From assembly GCF_031461075.1 (NCBI RefSeq), contig NZ_JAVKPK010000002.1, forward strand, positions 1 to 64,000: DNA of 64,000 nucleotides, in the 5' to 3' direction. How positions within the stretch are numbered: position 1 is the stretch's first letter; the number at the start of each line of letters is the position of its first letter. This document shows positions 26,754 to 36,049 of this stretch, piece after piece. Source of the DNA: Methanosarcina baikalica. Its GTDB lineage: Archaea > Halobacteriota > Methanosarcinia > Methanosarcinales > Methanosarcinaceae. The notes under the pieces were generated by a model. It was not told the origin of the DNA. It searched no databases and was given only the letters and a program-made list of their open reading frames with translations. A program made the position numbers and the translations under genes.

Positions 26754-27605
26754 TTAATAAAGAGGAACAAAACCCTCCATCCTTTTTTGGTAAAACAGAT
26801 ACTGCTGGGCATACCCGCAATAGAGACCGAAATACTCCCTTCCCCAGTCTCCCATCCTGCTCAGGTTCGTGCAATTTTCAAAGAAATTGTCGTCGATATG
26901 GTAATGCTGGATGATCTGCCTGATGTGAGTATCTACGGGAAAGGCTTCCATTTTCTCAAAGGCGAAAAGAAGCACGCAGTCAGCAACTTTTTCTCCTATC
27001 CCCCGAATCCTCATGAGGCGTTCCCGCGCATACCTGTATTCCAGGCGGAAAAGGACGTCAAGATCCAATTCTCCCGAAGCCACTTCTCTGGCTGCTTCTT
27101 TTATGCGTTCGGTTCTGAAGCCAAGCTTGCATTTGTCAAGCAGGGAAATGTCAGCGTTTGCAAGGGTTTCAGGGTCAGGAAAGCTGAAATATCCTGCTTC
27201 GAGTTCCTGTCCGAAAAACTGGCTGAGAAGGAAGATTCTTTTCTGAATTGTGGGGATACTTGAAGCCGTGGCGAGCATATAAGAAATCAGGCATTCCCAG
27301 GGGTCCTGCCGAATCAACCGCAAACCCCTGTATTTACAGATCGCCCTGTCTATAAGAAGGTCTCTGTTTATGCTCTCATAGATTGAAGGCAGGTCGTCGT
27401 CCAGGCGGAAATAACGAGAAAAAAACTCAGGTTGGAGTTTCGAATCAACGAGCAGTCCTCCGCTGTCCTGCGAAAGCCGGATAACCTGGTCTCCGACAAC
27501 TCCTGTCCACCAGTCTCCATCTTTTGCCCAGCGGAATACCTGCCCGCAGTCAAGCGTATAATTAAGGTCAAAAAGCTCCGGTTTAAGTCTGTACATCCAG
27601 CTCAA
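26754..27605 (-). CDS. 8-oxoguanine DNA glycosylase/AP lyase (OGG1/AlkA family)
   Basis: A 283-residue base-excision repair enzyme that removes 8-oxoguanine and can nick the backbone. The N-terminal domain contains the family motif LDCGQVFRWAK. The helix-hairpin-helix is RIRGIGEKVADC with the Schiff-base Lys206, and the catalytic Asp225 is in FPVDTHIRQI, matching the eukaryotic/archaeal OGG1 arrangement rather than the AGOG or OGG2 types. The start overlaps the end of the upstream kinase gene by 23 bp, so the two are probably co-transcribed; an ATG three codons in (MYRLKPE) is an alternative. Confidence 0.92.
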   Translation of the reverse strand: MSWMYRLKPELFDLNYTLDCGQVFRWAKDGDWWTGVVGDQVIRLSQDSGGLLVDSKLQPEFFSRYFRLDDDLPSIYESINRDLLIDRAICKYRGLRLIRQDPWECLISYMLATASSIPTIQKRIFLLSQFFGQELEAGYFSFPDPETLANADISLLDKCKLGFRTERIKEAAREVASGELDLDVLFRLEYRYARERLMRIRGIGEKVADCVLLFAFEKMEAFPVDTHIRQIIQHYHIDDNFFENCTNLSRMGDWGREYFGLYCGYAQQYLFYQKRMEGFVPLY

Positions 27606-29088
27606 GCCCCCTCAGGAAAGTCCCTGCAGTTAAAGTATCCCCGAGCCCGACCGTGGTTATCGGAGAGCCGGAAAGCAGCGTCGGAATCATGCAAATAACA
27701 TATCCTTCCCTAAAAGCATAAGCGCCCTGTCCGAAAGTTACTCCATGGAATGCTTTAAGGAAAAGTTCAAGCTGTTCTCTTCCAAACAGGCTTTCATGAA
27801 GCTTTGAAGCTTCCTCTTCCACAAACTCCCGCCCTTCAAGCCTGCCTGAAGCTGCATATGCTCCTGCACACCTGACTCCGAACCTCAGGGCTTCAAGTTT
27901 TTTCCCAGCCATCTTTTGCAGGATTGAGCTTTTTAGATCTTCCAAATCCTCTGAGACCCGGAGATCTCTAGAGTTTTCAGGGTTAGGTTTAGATTCCGAA
28001 TTTGATTCCGATTTAGATTCCGATTTGGATTCCGGTTTAGAATTCAAGTTAAAATCCGGTTTAAACACAGTCAGCGCAAATTCCCTTGTATGGATAAGGA
28101 GCTTTTTAAGCCCGTACCGCGAAGCAAGCCTGCAGGCCGCATTTCCCACGGCTTCCGCTTCCATGCGCAAAAGGTCTTCTACAGGAATTCCGTGTAAATG
28201 ATGAAGCATTGAAAGCTCGTCTTCGTTCATTCCAATGCTGTCGGAAATAGCTGCAAAATCCAAGAAAACCGAATTTGCAATCTCTTTGCTTGCAAAGTGC
28301 CCGAATTCCAGATGAATCCGAAGTTTATTGTTTGCGGCTTTCCAGCGCCTGAGCTGGGAAAGAGAATTTTCAAGGATCATTTTATAGCTGCTGCCGTCGG
28401 GATAACTCTCAAGCAGAAGATGAAAACCCGATATGAGCACACCATCAATCTCGCAGACATGCTGAAGGGCGTACCGCTCAAAAGCAGGATTGACAAAGAG
28501 CCTGAGGTTTAAATGGTCGCAGGTCGCTATGAAGCGATTTTCCCTCGGAACCCTGACCTCTATTCCGTACAGGGAAAAAGTATCCCCCACGGAAAAATCA
28601 AACACGAAATGTATTGGTTCCGGACTCCCGGAAACGATGTCCGTATTTTTATCAGGTTCGCCACCTGAGTTTTCCTTAATCTGAATGGGAGCTGGGAAGT
28701 AGATTGCTTTTTCTGAGAACAAAGAAAGTTGAGTTTTTGAGGGCACTGCAACATTCGGAATTACCCTGGAAGCTCCTAGCTGGGAAAGGGCATTTGCCAT
28801 TATTCCGGCGTTTCCGCCCATTCTTACGAGAGATTTTTCAAAGTAACGGTTTTTAAGAAATTCGAAAATAGACTGCTCAAAAACAAGCCACTCGGCTCCG
28901 CACCCGTTTTTCATGCAATAGGCAAGCCCTGCCACAAAATCGGACTCTGAAAGTATTTTTCCGGGGGGATTTTCTATTTTTTCAAGGATTTCAGCCTTCT
29001 CGAAGGTTTCCAGCAGTTCCGAAACCTCGGCTCCGCTAACTCTGTATACAGAGTCTATGTTGACATTATATTCGCAAAGTATATTCAT
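27583..29088 (-). CDS. Second ADP-dependent phosphofructokinase/glucokinase-family protein
   Basis: A 501-residue paralogue of the ADP-dependent kinase encoded just upstream. It keeps the sugar-site motifs YNVNIDSV and VRMGGNAGIMANAL and the ribokinase-like anion-hole/catalytic motif TTVGLGDTLTAG, so activity is possible. It differs in having an acidic/Ser-Lys low-complexity insert (about residues 346-371, SKPESKSESKSESN and onward), encoded by short degenerate DNA repeats near 27985-28045, and in a different C-terminal part. It could be a kinase for another sugar, a regulator of PfkC, or a degenerating copy. It is 55 bp downstream of pfkC in the same direction. Confidence 0.8.
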   Translation of the reverse strand: MNILCEYNVNIDSVYRVSGAEVSELLETFEKAEILEKIENPPGKILSESDFVAGLAYCMKNGCGAEWLVFEQSIFEFLKNRYFEKSLVRMGGNAGIMANALSQLGASRVIPNVAVPSKTQLSLFSEKAIYFPAPIQIKENSGGEPDKNTDIVSGSPEPIHFVFDFSVGDTFSLYGIEVRVPRENRFIATCDHLNLRLFVNPAFERYALQHVCEIDGVLISGFHLLLESYPDGSSYKMILENSLSQLRRWKAANNKLRIHLEFGHFASKEIANSVFLDFAAISDSIGMNEDELSMLHHLHGIPVEDLLRMEAEAVGNAACRLASRYGLKKLLIHTREFALTVFKPDFNLNSKPESKSESKSESNSESKPNPENSRDLRVSEDLEDLKSSILQKMAGKKLEALRFGVRCAGAYAASGRLEGREFVEEEASKLHESLFGREQLELFLKAFHGVTFGQGAYAFREGYVICMIPTLLSGSPITTVGLGDTLTAGTFLRGLELDVQT

Positions 29089-29143
29089 CTGACCAGTTCC
29101 TTATCCGGGTAATGGAAAGCCTTAAGATCAAATGAGAGAGAAT

Positions 29144-30619
29144 TTATTTTCCTGCCCGCTTTTGCTTCATTTTCGCGAGCATGGCTGTGAAAGCTCCTGC
29201 TGAGATTGCATCTCCTATCCCGACGGTAGCTTTGGGTTTATCGACCACTTTGGAAGGAATAAGAACTGCATCATGGTCTGGCCCGTAGAGATAACCGTAT
29301 TCGGACTCTTCGGGAGTACAGAGTTTTCTCCCTATGCAGTAAAGCTTGAAATTTTCCAGGTCTTCAAGTCCTTTATTTGAAACAGGAACCTCCAGTCCGG
29401 CTTCTGCCTCCGCAAGGTTCTCGATTTTTCCGTTAAGGGCTTTGGCAGCGGCCAGGGTTGAAGAAAAGAGCAGCGAATCCCTGTGTTCTTTAAGCGTAAG
29501 AGGGTGACCTTTTGCCAGGATACAGATGTAAAAACCAAGAGAATGCACATGGACTCTTTCAAGTGACAGGTCCTTTAAAAGCTGTACAGCTCCCTGGTAA
29601 AGAGACATAATCCCGTTTTCTTCTTTCTTGATTACGGAATAAGAGAGTTCTTCATGTCCCAGCACATTCAGGGCATTTGCCACTTCTACGGTATCAAGGC
29701 CCAGAGAATGGACATGTTTGGCAACAATTTCTGTCAGGATAGCCTTTCGTATGAGTCTGTTCTGGATGGATGTGAGTTCTACATGGATGCGAAGTTCTGG
29801 ATTTAAAGACTTGAGTTTCTCAATGACTTTTACGGAGTTTGCAACATAGTCCTTATATGTAGACCCGTCCTCGTATTGCTCCTTTATCATCTGGTAACCT
29901 GAAAGTATTGCCCCGTCAATCGGGAGAAGCGAATCAAGGTGTTCGTAGACTTCCCTGTCCATATCCAGGCGTAGCCATTTCGGACGGGAGGAAATTATCA
30001 GGCGGTTATCTCTCGGCACCTTGAATTTGATTCCATTACAGGTTACTTCCAGGTCTTTGGAATATTCAAAGATCCAGTTGACTTTTGACTCGATTCCGGG
30101 TTTGAAAGCTTCCTGCGGTCGCTTCAGAGTGACTGTTTCGCCTTCTACCTTCGGGTGCAGAAGATTGTCAGAAGCTACAAAGTACTCTGCCTGTTCTTCA
30201 GAAAGCCAGGGAATGTATGCCACTACTTTTTTAAGTTCCAGGTAAGCAAGAAGGTTAGAAATGATCCCTGCCTGGCCGCCCATGCGCGCATAGTCGAAAC
30301 CCATGTGCTCTTTTAGCCATTCATGGATATCTGAGGTATGGGCAGGGATTTCGGCAGCTTTTCCCTCTCGCATTGAAATAAGCAGGCGAGCCATGAAATC
30401 CAGAGGGTCTTTTATTTCCCTCGGATATGTTTCAACCCTCTCTTGAATTTCAGTCTCTTTAAAAAATCCTATAAGCCTGGACAGTTCTTTGTCTGTAAGG
30501 TGTTTGATGGCATCGATATTACTGTTATAAGCTACAAACATACCTTCCAGATAGGGAAGGGCTTCTTTCACATTGTAAAAGGCATCGGTGTGGCGCTGTT
30601 CCCATTCTTGTATATCCAC
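29144..30619 (-). CDS. pfkC: ADP-dependent phosphofructokinase
   Basis: A 491-residue enzyme of the modified Embden-Meyerhof pathway that phosphorylates fructose 6-phosphate (sometimes also glucose) with ADP, giving AMP. Motifs seen: the substrate-binding YNSNIDAIKHL near residue 31, YARMGGQAGIISNLL near 117, and the GXGD anion-hole/catalytic motif ATVGIGDAISAGAF near 465. The length and sequence match the archaeal PfkC family. In Methanosarcina this pathway serves glycogen use and synthesis. It precedes a divergent paralogue, so the pair probably arose by tandem duplication. Confidence 0.92.
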   Translation of the reverse strand: MDIQEWEQRHTDAFYNVKEALPYLEGMFVAYNSNIDAIKHLTDKELSRLIGFFKETEIQERVETYPREIKDPLDFMARLLISMREGKAAEIPAHTSDIHEWLKEHMGFDYARMGGQAGIISNLLAYLELKKVVAYIPWLSEEQAEYFVASDNLLHPKVEGETVTLKRPQEAFKPGIESKVNWIFEYSKDLEVTCNGIKFKVPRDNRLIISSRPKWLRLDMDREVYEHLDSLLPIDGAILSGYQMIKEQYEDGSTYKDYVANSVKVIEKLKSLNPELRIHVELTSIQNRLIRKAILTEIVAKHVHSLGLDTVEVANALNVLGHEELSYSVIKKEENGIMSLYQGAVQLLKDLSLERVHVHSLGFYICILAKGHPLTLKEHRDSLLFSSTLAAAKALNGKIENLAEAEAGLEVPVSNKGLEDLENFKLYCIGRKLCTPEESEYGYLYGPDHDAVLIPSKVVDKPKATVGIGDAISAGAFTAMLAKMKQKRAGK

Positions 30620-30767
30620 TTAATAAAACCCCCTGGAAATAAATACCAGAATCAAAGAATAATTCTCAGAAATTAGGGGAAATCCGGGTGTTTATTTTTT
30701 CTAAAGTTAAGCTAGCCTGTATTTCATATCGACGTGTACGAACCCTGAATTAAGGGATATAGCCCCA

Positions 30768-31955
30768 TTAAGTCGTATACTCGGCATTAATCCTGACATA
30801 ATCGTAAGTCAGGTCGCAACCCCATGCAGTTGCCTTTTCCGTCCCCATATCAAGGTCAAGGGTGATGACGATTTCCTCATTTGCCATGATCTGTTTCAGA
30901 AGCGCAAGATCAGAAGAACCGGAGATCTCGCCGGATCTTACAAGTTCGACCTCTTCTCCTCCTCCTGAAAAAGAAAGAGAAAGCCTTTCCTGCTCAAGTT
31001 CTGCACCTGAATAACCTGCAGCAGCTACAACCCTACCCCAGTTGGGATCCTTTCCAAAGATCGCGGACTTGACCAGAGGGGAACGTACAATTGCTTTTGC
31101 AGCAAGCCTTGCACCCCCATATGTTTTTGCGCCCAAGACCCTTGCTTCGATAAGTTTTGTAGCTCCCTCTCCATCTTTTGCCATTTTTTTTGCAAGCTCT
31201 GTGAATACGTAAATTAGCCCTTCCTGAAAATCATCCAGGCAGTCCATGCAGGGTTTGACTCCGGACTTGCAGGTAGAGGTTAGAAGTACCATGTCATTCG
31301 TGCTCGTATCCCCGTCCACAACAACCATATTGAAAGTTTTATCGACTGCTTTTTTGAGAGCCGCATCCAAAACATCTGCAGGCATCTTTGCGTCGGTATA
31401 TGCAAAACACAGCATAGTTCCCATATTTGGCTCGATCATCCCTGAACCTTTAGCAATTGCACCTATCCTGATCCCGCAGTCCATCTCAATGGCTACTTCT
31501 TTTACGGCCCTATCAGTGGTCATGATCGCTTTTGCAGCTTCCTGGCTGCACTCAGGGGAACTGCCCAGCCCTTCAAGGACTTTAGGAAGTTGCTCCCTGA
31601 TCCGGGAGACGTTAAGCCTTCTGCCAATTACTCCTGTTGAGGCAACGGCAATAGTATCAGCATCCATGTCAAGCTTTTCGGCAAGCATTGATGCCATCTC
31701 CATAGTATCCAGAAAACCGTCATCCCCTGTAAAGGCATTGGCATTGCCACTGTTTGCGATCACAGCCGAAAGATGGTGACGGGTTTCGATTATTTCTTTG
31801 CTCAGGGTAACCGGGGCTGCAGTCACCTTGTTCTTCGTAAAGACGCCTGCAGCAGGACCTTCCGCAAGAATGACCGTGAGTCCCATTTTTCCGGCTTTGA
31901 TTCCGTTTGCGGATACACCTCTTACCGCACAGATTCCACCCTCGATTTGCTTCAT
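30768..31955 (-). CDS. argJ: Glutamate N-acetyltransferase / ornithine acetyltransferase
   Basis: Recycles the acetyl group from N-acetylornithine to glutamate in the cyclic arginine pathway. I start at the ATG at 31955 (MKQIEGGICAVRG), 395 residues, because AAGGAGAG precedes it; a longer frame to 32018 would run into the CBS gene. The precursor cleaves itself between Gly179 and Thr180 in EPNMGTML, freeing the catalytic Thr; most relatives have Ala before it. The active-site segment VVDGDTSTNDMVLL is also present. It lies 19 bp downstream of the CBS gene. Confidence 0.94.
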   Translation of the reverse strand: MKQIEGGICAVRGVSANGIKAGKMGLTVILAEGPAAGVFTKNKVTAAPVTLSKEIIETRHHLSAVIANSGNANAFTGDDGFLDTMEMASMLAEKLDMDADTIAVASTGVIGRRLNVSRIREQLPKVLEGLGSSPECSQEAAKAIMTTDRAVKEVAIEMDCGIRIGAIAKGSGMIEPNMGTMLCFAYTDAKMPADVLDAALKKAVDKTFNMVVVDGDTSTNDMVLLTSTCKSGVKPCMDCLDDFQEGLIYVFTELAKKMAKDGEGATKLIEARVLGAKTYGGARLAAKAIVRSPLVKSAIFGKDPNWGRVVAAAGYSGAELEQERLSLSFSGGGEEVELVRSGEISGSSDLALLKQIMANEEIVITLDLDMGTEKATAWGCDLTYDYVRINAEYTT

Positions 31956-31974
31956 GAAAAACTCTCCTTTTCTT

Positions 31975-32439
31975 TCAGAGCTTTGCAAGACCCTCAATAA
32001 TATCACCGCGAGTAACAATTCCTACAACGCGGTTGTCCTCAGTTACAGGAAGCCTGTTAATCCTGTGCCTGATCATATGCTCGGAGGCTTCTTCTACAGA
32101 TGCTTCGGAAGAGATCGTGTGCACATCCTTTGTCATGATCTCTTTTATCCTTATGGCACCAGCATCAGAAAGCATCTTTTTTGTATCCTCCCAGCCAATG
32201 AGTTCCCTGATTGGAACTTCTATAACCTCAAAAGGGCTTGGAAGCCAGAGTTCTCCTTTTTCGGGGAGTATCAACAGTTTCAGCAGATCCGCTTCGCTGA
32301 TTATTCCCACAAGCTTTTCCCCTTCAAGAATAGGAGCTCCACTGATACTGTTTTCCTTCAATATTTTTGCAGCTTCCCGGACTGTATCGTCAGGCTTGCA
32401 GAAAACAACGTTAGGGTTCATGACATCTTTTACTTTCAT
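31975..32439 (-). CDS. Two-CBS-domain protein
   Basis: A 154-residue protein made of a CBS pair (about 1-60 and 80-150), with the motifs ISGAPILEGEKLVGIISEADLL and INRLPVTEDNRVVGIVTRGDII typical of the fold. CBS pairs bind adenine nucleotides or AdoMet and act as sensors. It sits between argC and argJ in the same direction with short gaps, so it may sense energy or metabolite state for that pathway, but stand-alone CBS proteins often have unrelated targets. Confidence 0.9.
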   Translation of the reverse strand: MKVKDVMNPNVVFCKPDDTVREAAKILKENSISGAPILEGEKLVGIISEADLLKLLILPEKGELWLPSPFEVIEVPIRELIGWEDTKKMLSDAGAIRIKEIMTKDVHTISSEASVEEASEHMIRHRINRLPVTEDNRVVGIVTRGDIIEGLAKL

Positions 32440-32513
32440 CTGACTACCCCTTGAAATAAATCATATTCTTTACTTTAATCCGTCACCAGTTATATGTTCT
32501 CGCCTATCCGGGT

Positions 32514-33527
32514 TTAAGGAGCTGCCGCAGGCAGCCAGAGCCCAAGTGTTTCATCCAGCCCGAACATGAGGTTCATATTCTGGATAGCCTGTCCTGATGC
32601 GCCTTTGACCAGGTTATCGATCGCGGAGAGCACTACAACCCTGTTATTTGCCGTGTCTGCTTCAAAGCTTATGTCGCAGAAGTTGGAACCCCTGACTGCG
32701 GTAAGGGAAGGAACTCCTGAAGGAAGCCTGATAAACGGCATATTCCTGTAAAAGTCTTCATAAATTGCTTTTAAGTCGTCTGTGGAGAGAGGCTCCTTTG
32801 TAAAGAGATGAGCGGTTGTAAATATGCCCCTGATAGAAGGTATAACATGAGGAGTGAAATTGATATTCCGAAGCTTTCCATCCAGCCTGGTAAGTTCCTT
32901 AAGGATCTCAGCTCTGTGCCTGTGGGCTGTGAGTTTATAAGGAATGATATTTTCCGCAAGGTTCGGGTAGTGTGAAGTCTCAGTAGGCAAAATACCAGTC
33001 CCTGAGACCCCTGTTTTGGAATCAAAGACTGCTATGTCGATAAGCCCTGCTGCCGCAAGGGGAGCTGCTGCAAGAGTTGCGCCTGTGGGAAAACATCCTG
33101 GATTTGCCACAAGATCTTCTTCTGCAGCTTCAGGGTGAAGCTCTACAAGCCCGTAAACTGCTTTCCTCGGGTCGCTGTGTTTCATCCCATAAATTTGTTC
33201 AAATTCTGAAGTTTCAAGCCTGTAATCCGCGCTAAGATCGATAACCTTCGTGCTGCCGTCTAGCAGTTCAGGGACATAGTTCATGGCAGATCCGTGCGGC
33301 ACTGCCAGAAAAACTACGTCGCAGCGCTCCCTGATATATTCAGAATCAGGATTCTCATATTTGAGGTCCAGAAAACCTTCAAGATGCCTGTGAGTGCTTG
33401 TTACGGGCTTCCCTGCAAGACTTCGGGAGGTTGCCAGCTCCAGCTCAACATTTGGGTGGTTCACGAGCAAGCGCAGGAGTTCTCCTCCTGTATATCCTGA
33501 AGCTCCTATTATTCCAGCCTTGATCAT
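32514..33527 (-). CDS. argC: N-acetyl-gamma-glutamyl-phosphate reductase
   Basis: A 337-residue NADPH-dependent enzyme that reduces N-acetylglutamyl phosphate to the semialdehyde in arginine synthesis. The N-terminal nucleotide motif GASGYTGGELLRLL starts at residue 8; the catalytic Cys145 is in ANPGCFPTGA; the conserved His is in TAHRHRAEI. The length is normal. It is the first gene of the leftward arg cluster, argC - CBS - argJ. Confidence 0.95.
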   Translation of the reverse strand: MIKAGIIGASGYTGGELLRLLVNHPNVELELATSRSLAGKPVTSTHRHLEGFLDLKYENPDSEYIRERCDVVFLAVPHGSAMNYVPELLDGSTKVIDLSADYRLETSEFEQIYGMKHSDPRKAVYGLVELHPEAAEEDLVANPGCFPTGATLAAAPLAAAGLIDIAVFDSKTGVSGTGILPTETSHYPNLAENIIPYKLTAHRHRAEILKELTRLDGKLRNINFTPHVIPSIRGIFTTAHLFTKEPLSTDDLKAIYEDFYRNMPFIRLPSGVPSLTAVRGSNFCDISFEADTANNRVVVLSAIDNLVKGASGQAIQNMNLMFGLDETLGLWLPAAAP

Positions 33528-33902
33528 AAATATTCACTGCCTGTGTAATTTTAATACAAGATAATTAAACTTATTATCGGAAATAATAAATGAAAAACTT
33601 AATCCAGATATTGATTTAAGGTCATGAACTGCGCTTAGAAAGAGAATCCCACTACGAAAGAATTTTTATTTGGCATATTTCTTCTAAGGAATGAATGGGA
33701 TTGATAATATTAATGAGATTGATAATATTAATACAGTGGAACTTAAGTTTTTAAATATATAAGTGTATTCCATATTGGGTTTATTCAAGCTAATAGTACA
33801 GGAAAAGTTGCAGTTTACAGGCAAACTATTTTACCTTTTGAATATCTTTTACTGTAAGAAAATTTTATTGGGCATGACCTCTGAAGTGACAGGAAGAAAA
33901 AC
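33528..33902. other. Divergent intergenic region
   Basis: AT-rich spacer between argC and the deoxyribosyltransferase gene. A direct repeat (TTGATAATATTAAT twice near 33700-33735) and a TATA-like TTTTTAAATATATAAG near 33750 are visible; nothing else. Confidence 0.45.
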
Positions 33903-34325
33903 ATGAGCAAAAAAAAGACTATCTACCTTGCAGGCCCCCTTTTTACCCATGCGGAGCTCGAATACAACCGTAAACTGAAGGATCTGCTGCTCAAAAAAGG
34001 CTTTTCAGTCTTTTTACCCCAGGAAGACGCAGAAGATGCCGCAAATGAGCGCGAAAGACAGAATCAGGAGTGCATTTTCAGGAAATGCGTGAAAGGCGTG
34101 GACAATTCGGATATTGTAGTTGCGGTTCTTGACGGCGTGGACGTAGACTCAGGGACTGCCTGGGAGATCGGCTACGCCTATGCCAGTGAAAAAACTGTTA
34201 TAGGACTTCGGACCGATTTCAGGGCTCTGTCGGACGGGATAGTTAACCTGATGGTTGAGATGGCTATAGTCGCCCTTGCCAGAGATGAAGAAGAACTGCT
34301 CAAAATAATGGAAAAATACAAGTAA
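33903..34325 (+). CDS. Nucleoside 2-deoxyribosyltransferase family protein
   Basis: A 140-residue enzyme of the NDT family. It begins with YLAGPLFTHAELEYNRKL (base-binding region) and has the conserved Asp in DNSDIVVAVLDG and the likely nucleophile Glu88 in SGTAWEIGYAYA. Family members transfer deoxyribose between bases or cleave deoxynucleoside (mono)phosphates, so a role in nucleotide salvage or pool cleaning is likely. An AGTGACAGGAAG ribosome-type sequence precedes the ATG. It is monocistronic. Confidence 0.9.
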   Translation: MSKKKTIYLAGPLFTHAELEYNRKLKDLLLKKGFSVFLPQEDAEDAANERERQNQECIFRKCVKGVDNSDIVVAVLDGVDVDSGTAWEIGYAYASEKTVIGLRTDFRALSDGIVNLMVEMAIVALARDEEELLKIMEKYK

Positions 34326-34660
34326 CTTCTGGCCGGTTCTGGACCTTGTTTATCCACAGGCAGCTTATTCTTGGAGGATAAGCTTACAATTTAATTTAGC
34401 TTACAATTTAATTTCTTTGAGGATATGCTTATAATTTAATTTTAAGTGATATGGCCCGTGAATAGAGTTATAAATATAACCTTTTATATTTAGAAAGTTT
34501 TTAAAACTCGTTTTTTTCCATGAGTGTATTTAATATTATTTCTTAATTGAGATAAGTCTGAGAACATATTCAATTACAGAAGCCATAATCTATAATGATT
34601 ATTAAGTAAAAAAATATTAATATGGAATGCCCGCCATAATAATTAGTGGAGGTTAAATAA
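34326..34660. repeat. Intergenic region with 17-bp tandem repeats
   Basis: AGCTTACAATTTAATTT occurs at 34381-34397 and 34398-34414, with a third copy (GCTTATAATTTAATTT) at 34427-34442. No other feature is evident apart from AT-rich promoter-like DNA upstream of the small gene at 34661. Confidence 0.6.
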
Positions 34661-34831
34661 ATGACCTTTACAAAAGGATACAATTTTACAAAAGTAAAAA
34701 CTTCACATGGACCTGACATGTACGTATCCAGATATGGGAAACTGGTAAGAGTAATTCCATGCAGTCCATGTGTGAAGTTATCCGAAAGATACACCAACGA
34801 CTTGATCCGCCAGATCGAGTCCATGGAATAA
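34661..34831 (+). CDS. Small 56-aa CxxC protein
   Basis: A 56-codon frame from ATG to TAA with a strong GGAGG 9 bases upstream of the start. The product begins MTFTKGYNFTKVKTSHG and contains a CSPC pair in VRVIPCSPCVKL, followed by a charged helix ending in IRQIESME. The single CxxC could bind metal with a partner or be redox-active. The clean ribosome site and normal composition support a real gene. I cannot name a family. Confidence 0.7.
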   Translation: MTFTKGYNFTKVKTSHGPDMYVSRYGKLVRVIPCSPCVKLSERYTNDLIRQIESME

Positions 34832-35143
34832 ATGAAAATAAATTTTTCCGACTTTTTCTTTTTGATTCGGACCCATTTTCATGAAAGTCTCTTTTCCAGA
34901 TCGAAGCTTTTTCGGTCTGACATTTTTTAAACTTTTTTCTTTCTATATATACCTTTCTTTTACCTGAACTTTTTACATACAGTATTTTGAACTGGTACTT
35001 TCAGGTTTATCAGATCATAACAAGATTCGAGTTAAGAAGCTCCGTAACATTCGAGTTAAGAAGCTCTGTAACATTCGAGTTATAAAGATATACTTCATTT
35101 AACTTTAACACCGATAGAACCTTAAAAACAGGAATTTGATACA
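34832..35143. repeat. Intergenic region with 24-bp tandem repeats
   Basis: ATTCGAGTTAAGAAGCTC(C/T)GTAAC occurs at 35025-35048 and 35049-35072, with a partial third copy from 35073 (ATTCGAGTTATAAAG). The array lies about 60-120 bp before the acetyltransferase start, where a promoter or operator would be expected. Confidence 0.7.
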
Positions 35144-35566
35144 TTGATCCGAAATTGCAGGAAAACAGATCTTGAAGAAATGGTGAGAATCTGGTACGAT
35201 GCCTCTGTCGTTGCTCACTCCTTCGTCCCGGCCTCTTTTTGGGCTTTGAAAAAAAGTGCAATGAAAGATAAGTACCTTCCACTTGCCGAAAATTTAGTTT
35301 TTGAAGAAGATGGAAAGGTCACAGGATTCATTTCTCTTGTTGAGGACAGAGTCTGTGCCCTCTTCGTAGCGCCGGAAATGCAGGGCAAAGGAATCGGCAG
35401 AACTCTTCTTGAAAATTCGAAAACTCTGAGAGGAAAGCTCTCCCTCAAAGTCTACAGAGAAAACGAAAGTGCCTTTGGCTTTTATAAGAAGTATGGTTTT
35501 GTAGCAGCCGGAGAAGAGATTGATGAGCATACAGGCTGCGTGATGATCCTGATGAAGTGGGAATAA
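35144..35566 (+). CDS. GNAT-family N-acetyltransferase
   Basis: A 140-residue acyl-CoA-dependent acetyltransferase. The core acetyl-CoA loop is LFVAPEMQGKGIGRTLLE (Q-x-x-G-x-G type), followed by LKVYRENESAFGFYKKYGF, the usual beta-bulge and helix of the fold. The start used is TTG with no convincing ribosome site, so the real start may differ by a few codons. The substrate is unknown. Confidence 0.88.
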   Translation: MIRNCRKTDLEEMVRIWYDASVVAHSFVPASFWALKKSAMKDKYLPLAENLVFEEDGKVTGFISLVEDRVCALFVAPEMQGKGIGRTLLENSKTLRGKLSLKVYRENESAFGFYKKYGFVAAGEEIDEHTGCVMILMKWE

Positions 35567-35702
35567 ATTCAGAATTTAAAGGTGGCAAGTTTTGGAACTC
35601 AGGATTTTAAATGCATTTCAAGATATTAAATACATTATTGTAGGGCAAACCAAAAAAACAAAATTATCTGGCTTAATCAAAAAACTTCTCAATTGTTTGT
35701 AA

Positions 35703-35906
35703 AATTATTCTATCACGAGAAAGGAGCACGATTATATTCTCACCCCAGCCCGCTATGTTGATTTTGAAGAAACCGAAGATCAAGGTAAGGGATTTGAAGA
35801 GAAAATGGACAGGCTGACTGCTGGACTGTCGGAACAGTTCAGGAAATCAAGGGAACCGGAAATGAAGATTCAGGAAGATCTGGCAGGGCTCCGATACGAA
35901 CTCTGA
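35703..35906 (+). pseudogene. C-terminal fragment of a type I methylase subunit (hsdM)
   Basis: The frame reads ITRKEHDYILTPARYV, then EETED..GFEEKMDRLTAGL and LAGLRYEL before a TGA at 35904-35906. This is the standard C terminus of the common HsdM family (HxYxLTPGRYVG, followed by PFEEKM.RLT and a final GLGYEL). It is preceded by a stop at 35700 and has no catalytic part, so it is a relic. It is not a copy of the hsdM at 24320-26458, whose C terminus is different. Confidence 0.85.
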
Positions 35907-36049
35907 TTTCAGGCTGAAAGAATCTGAGATCTTTGAGCTTAAAATTACTGAAAAAATAGAAGAAAAACTAAGCTTAAAAACAAAGCTTAAAACACATGCC
36001 GAATACAATGAATATTAAAGAAGGTAAAGAATAAACGGAGAGCACAGCC

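Noticed and set aside
34381..34442. CRISPR-like repeats
   Set aside because: Units are directly adjacent without spacers, so they are plain tandem repeats.
35010..35282. Leftward frame with repeated NSNVTELL units
   Set aside because: It overlaps the acetyltransferase gene; its repeats come from the 24-bp DNA array.
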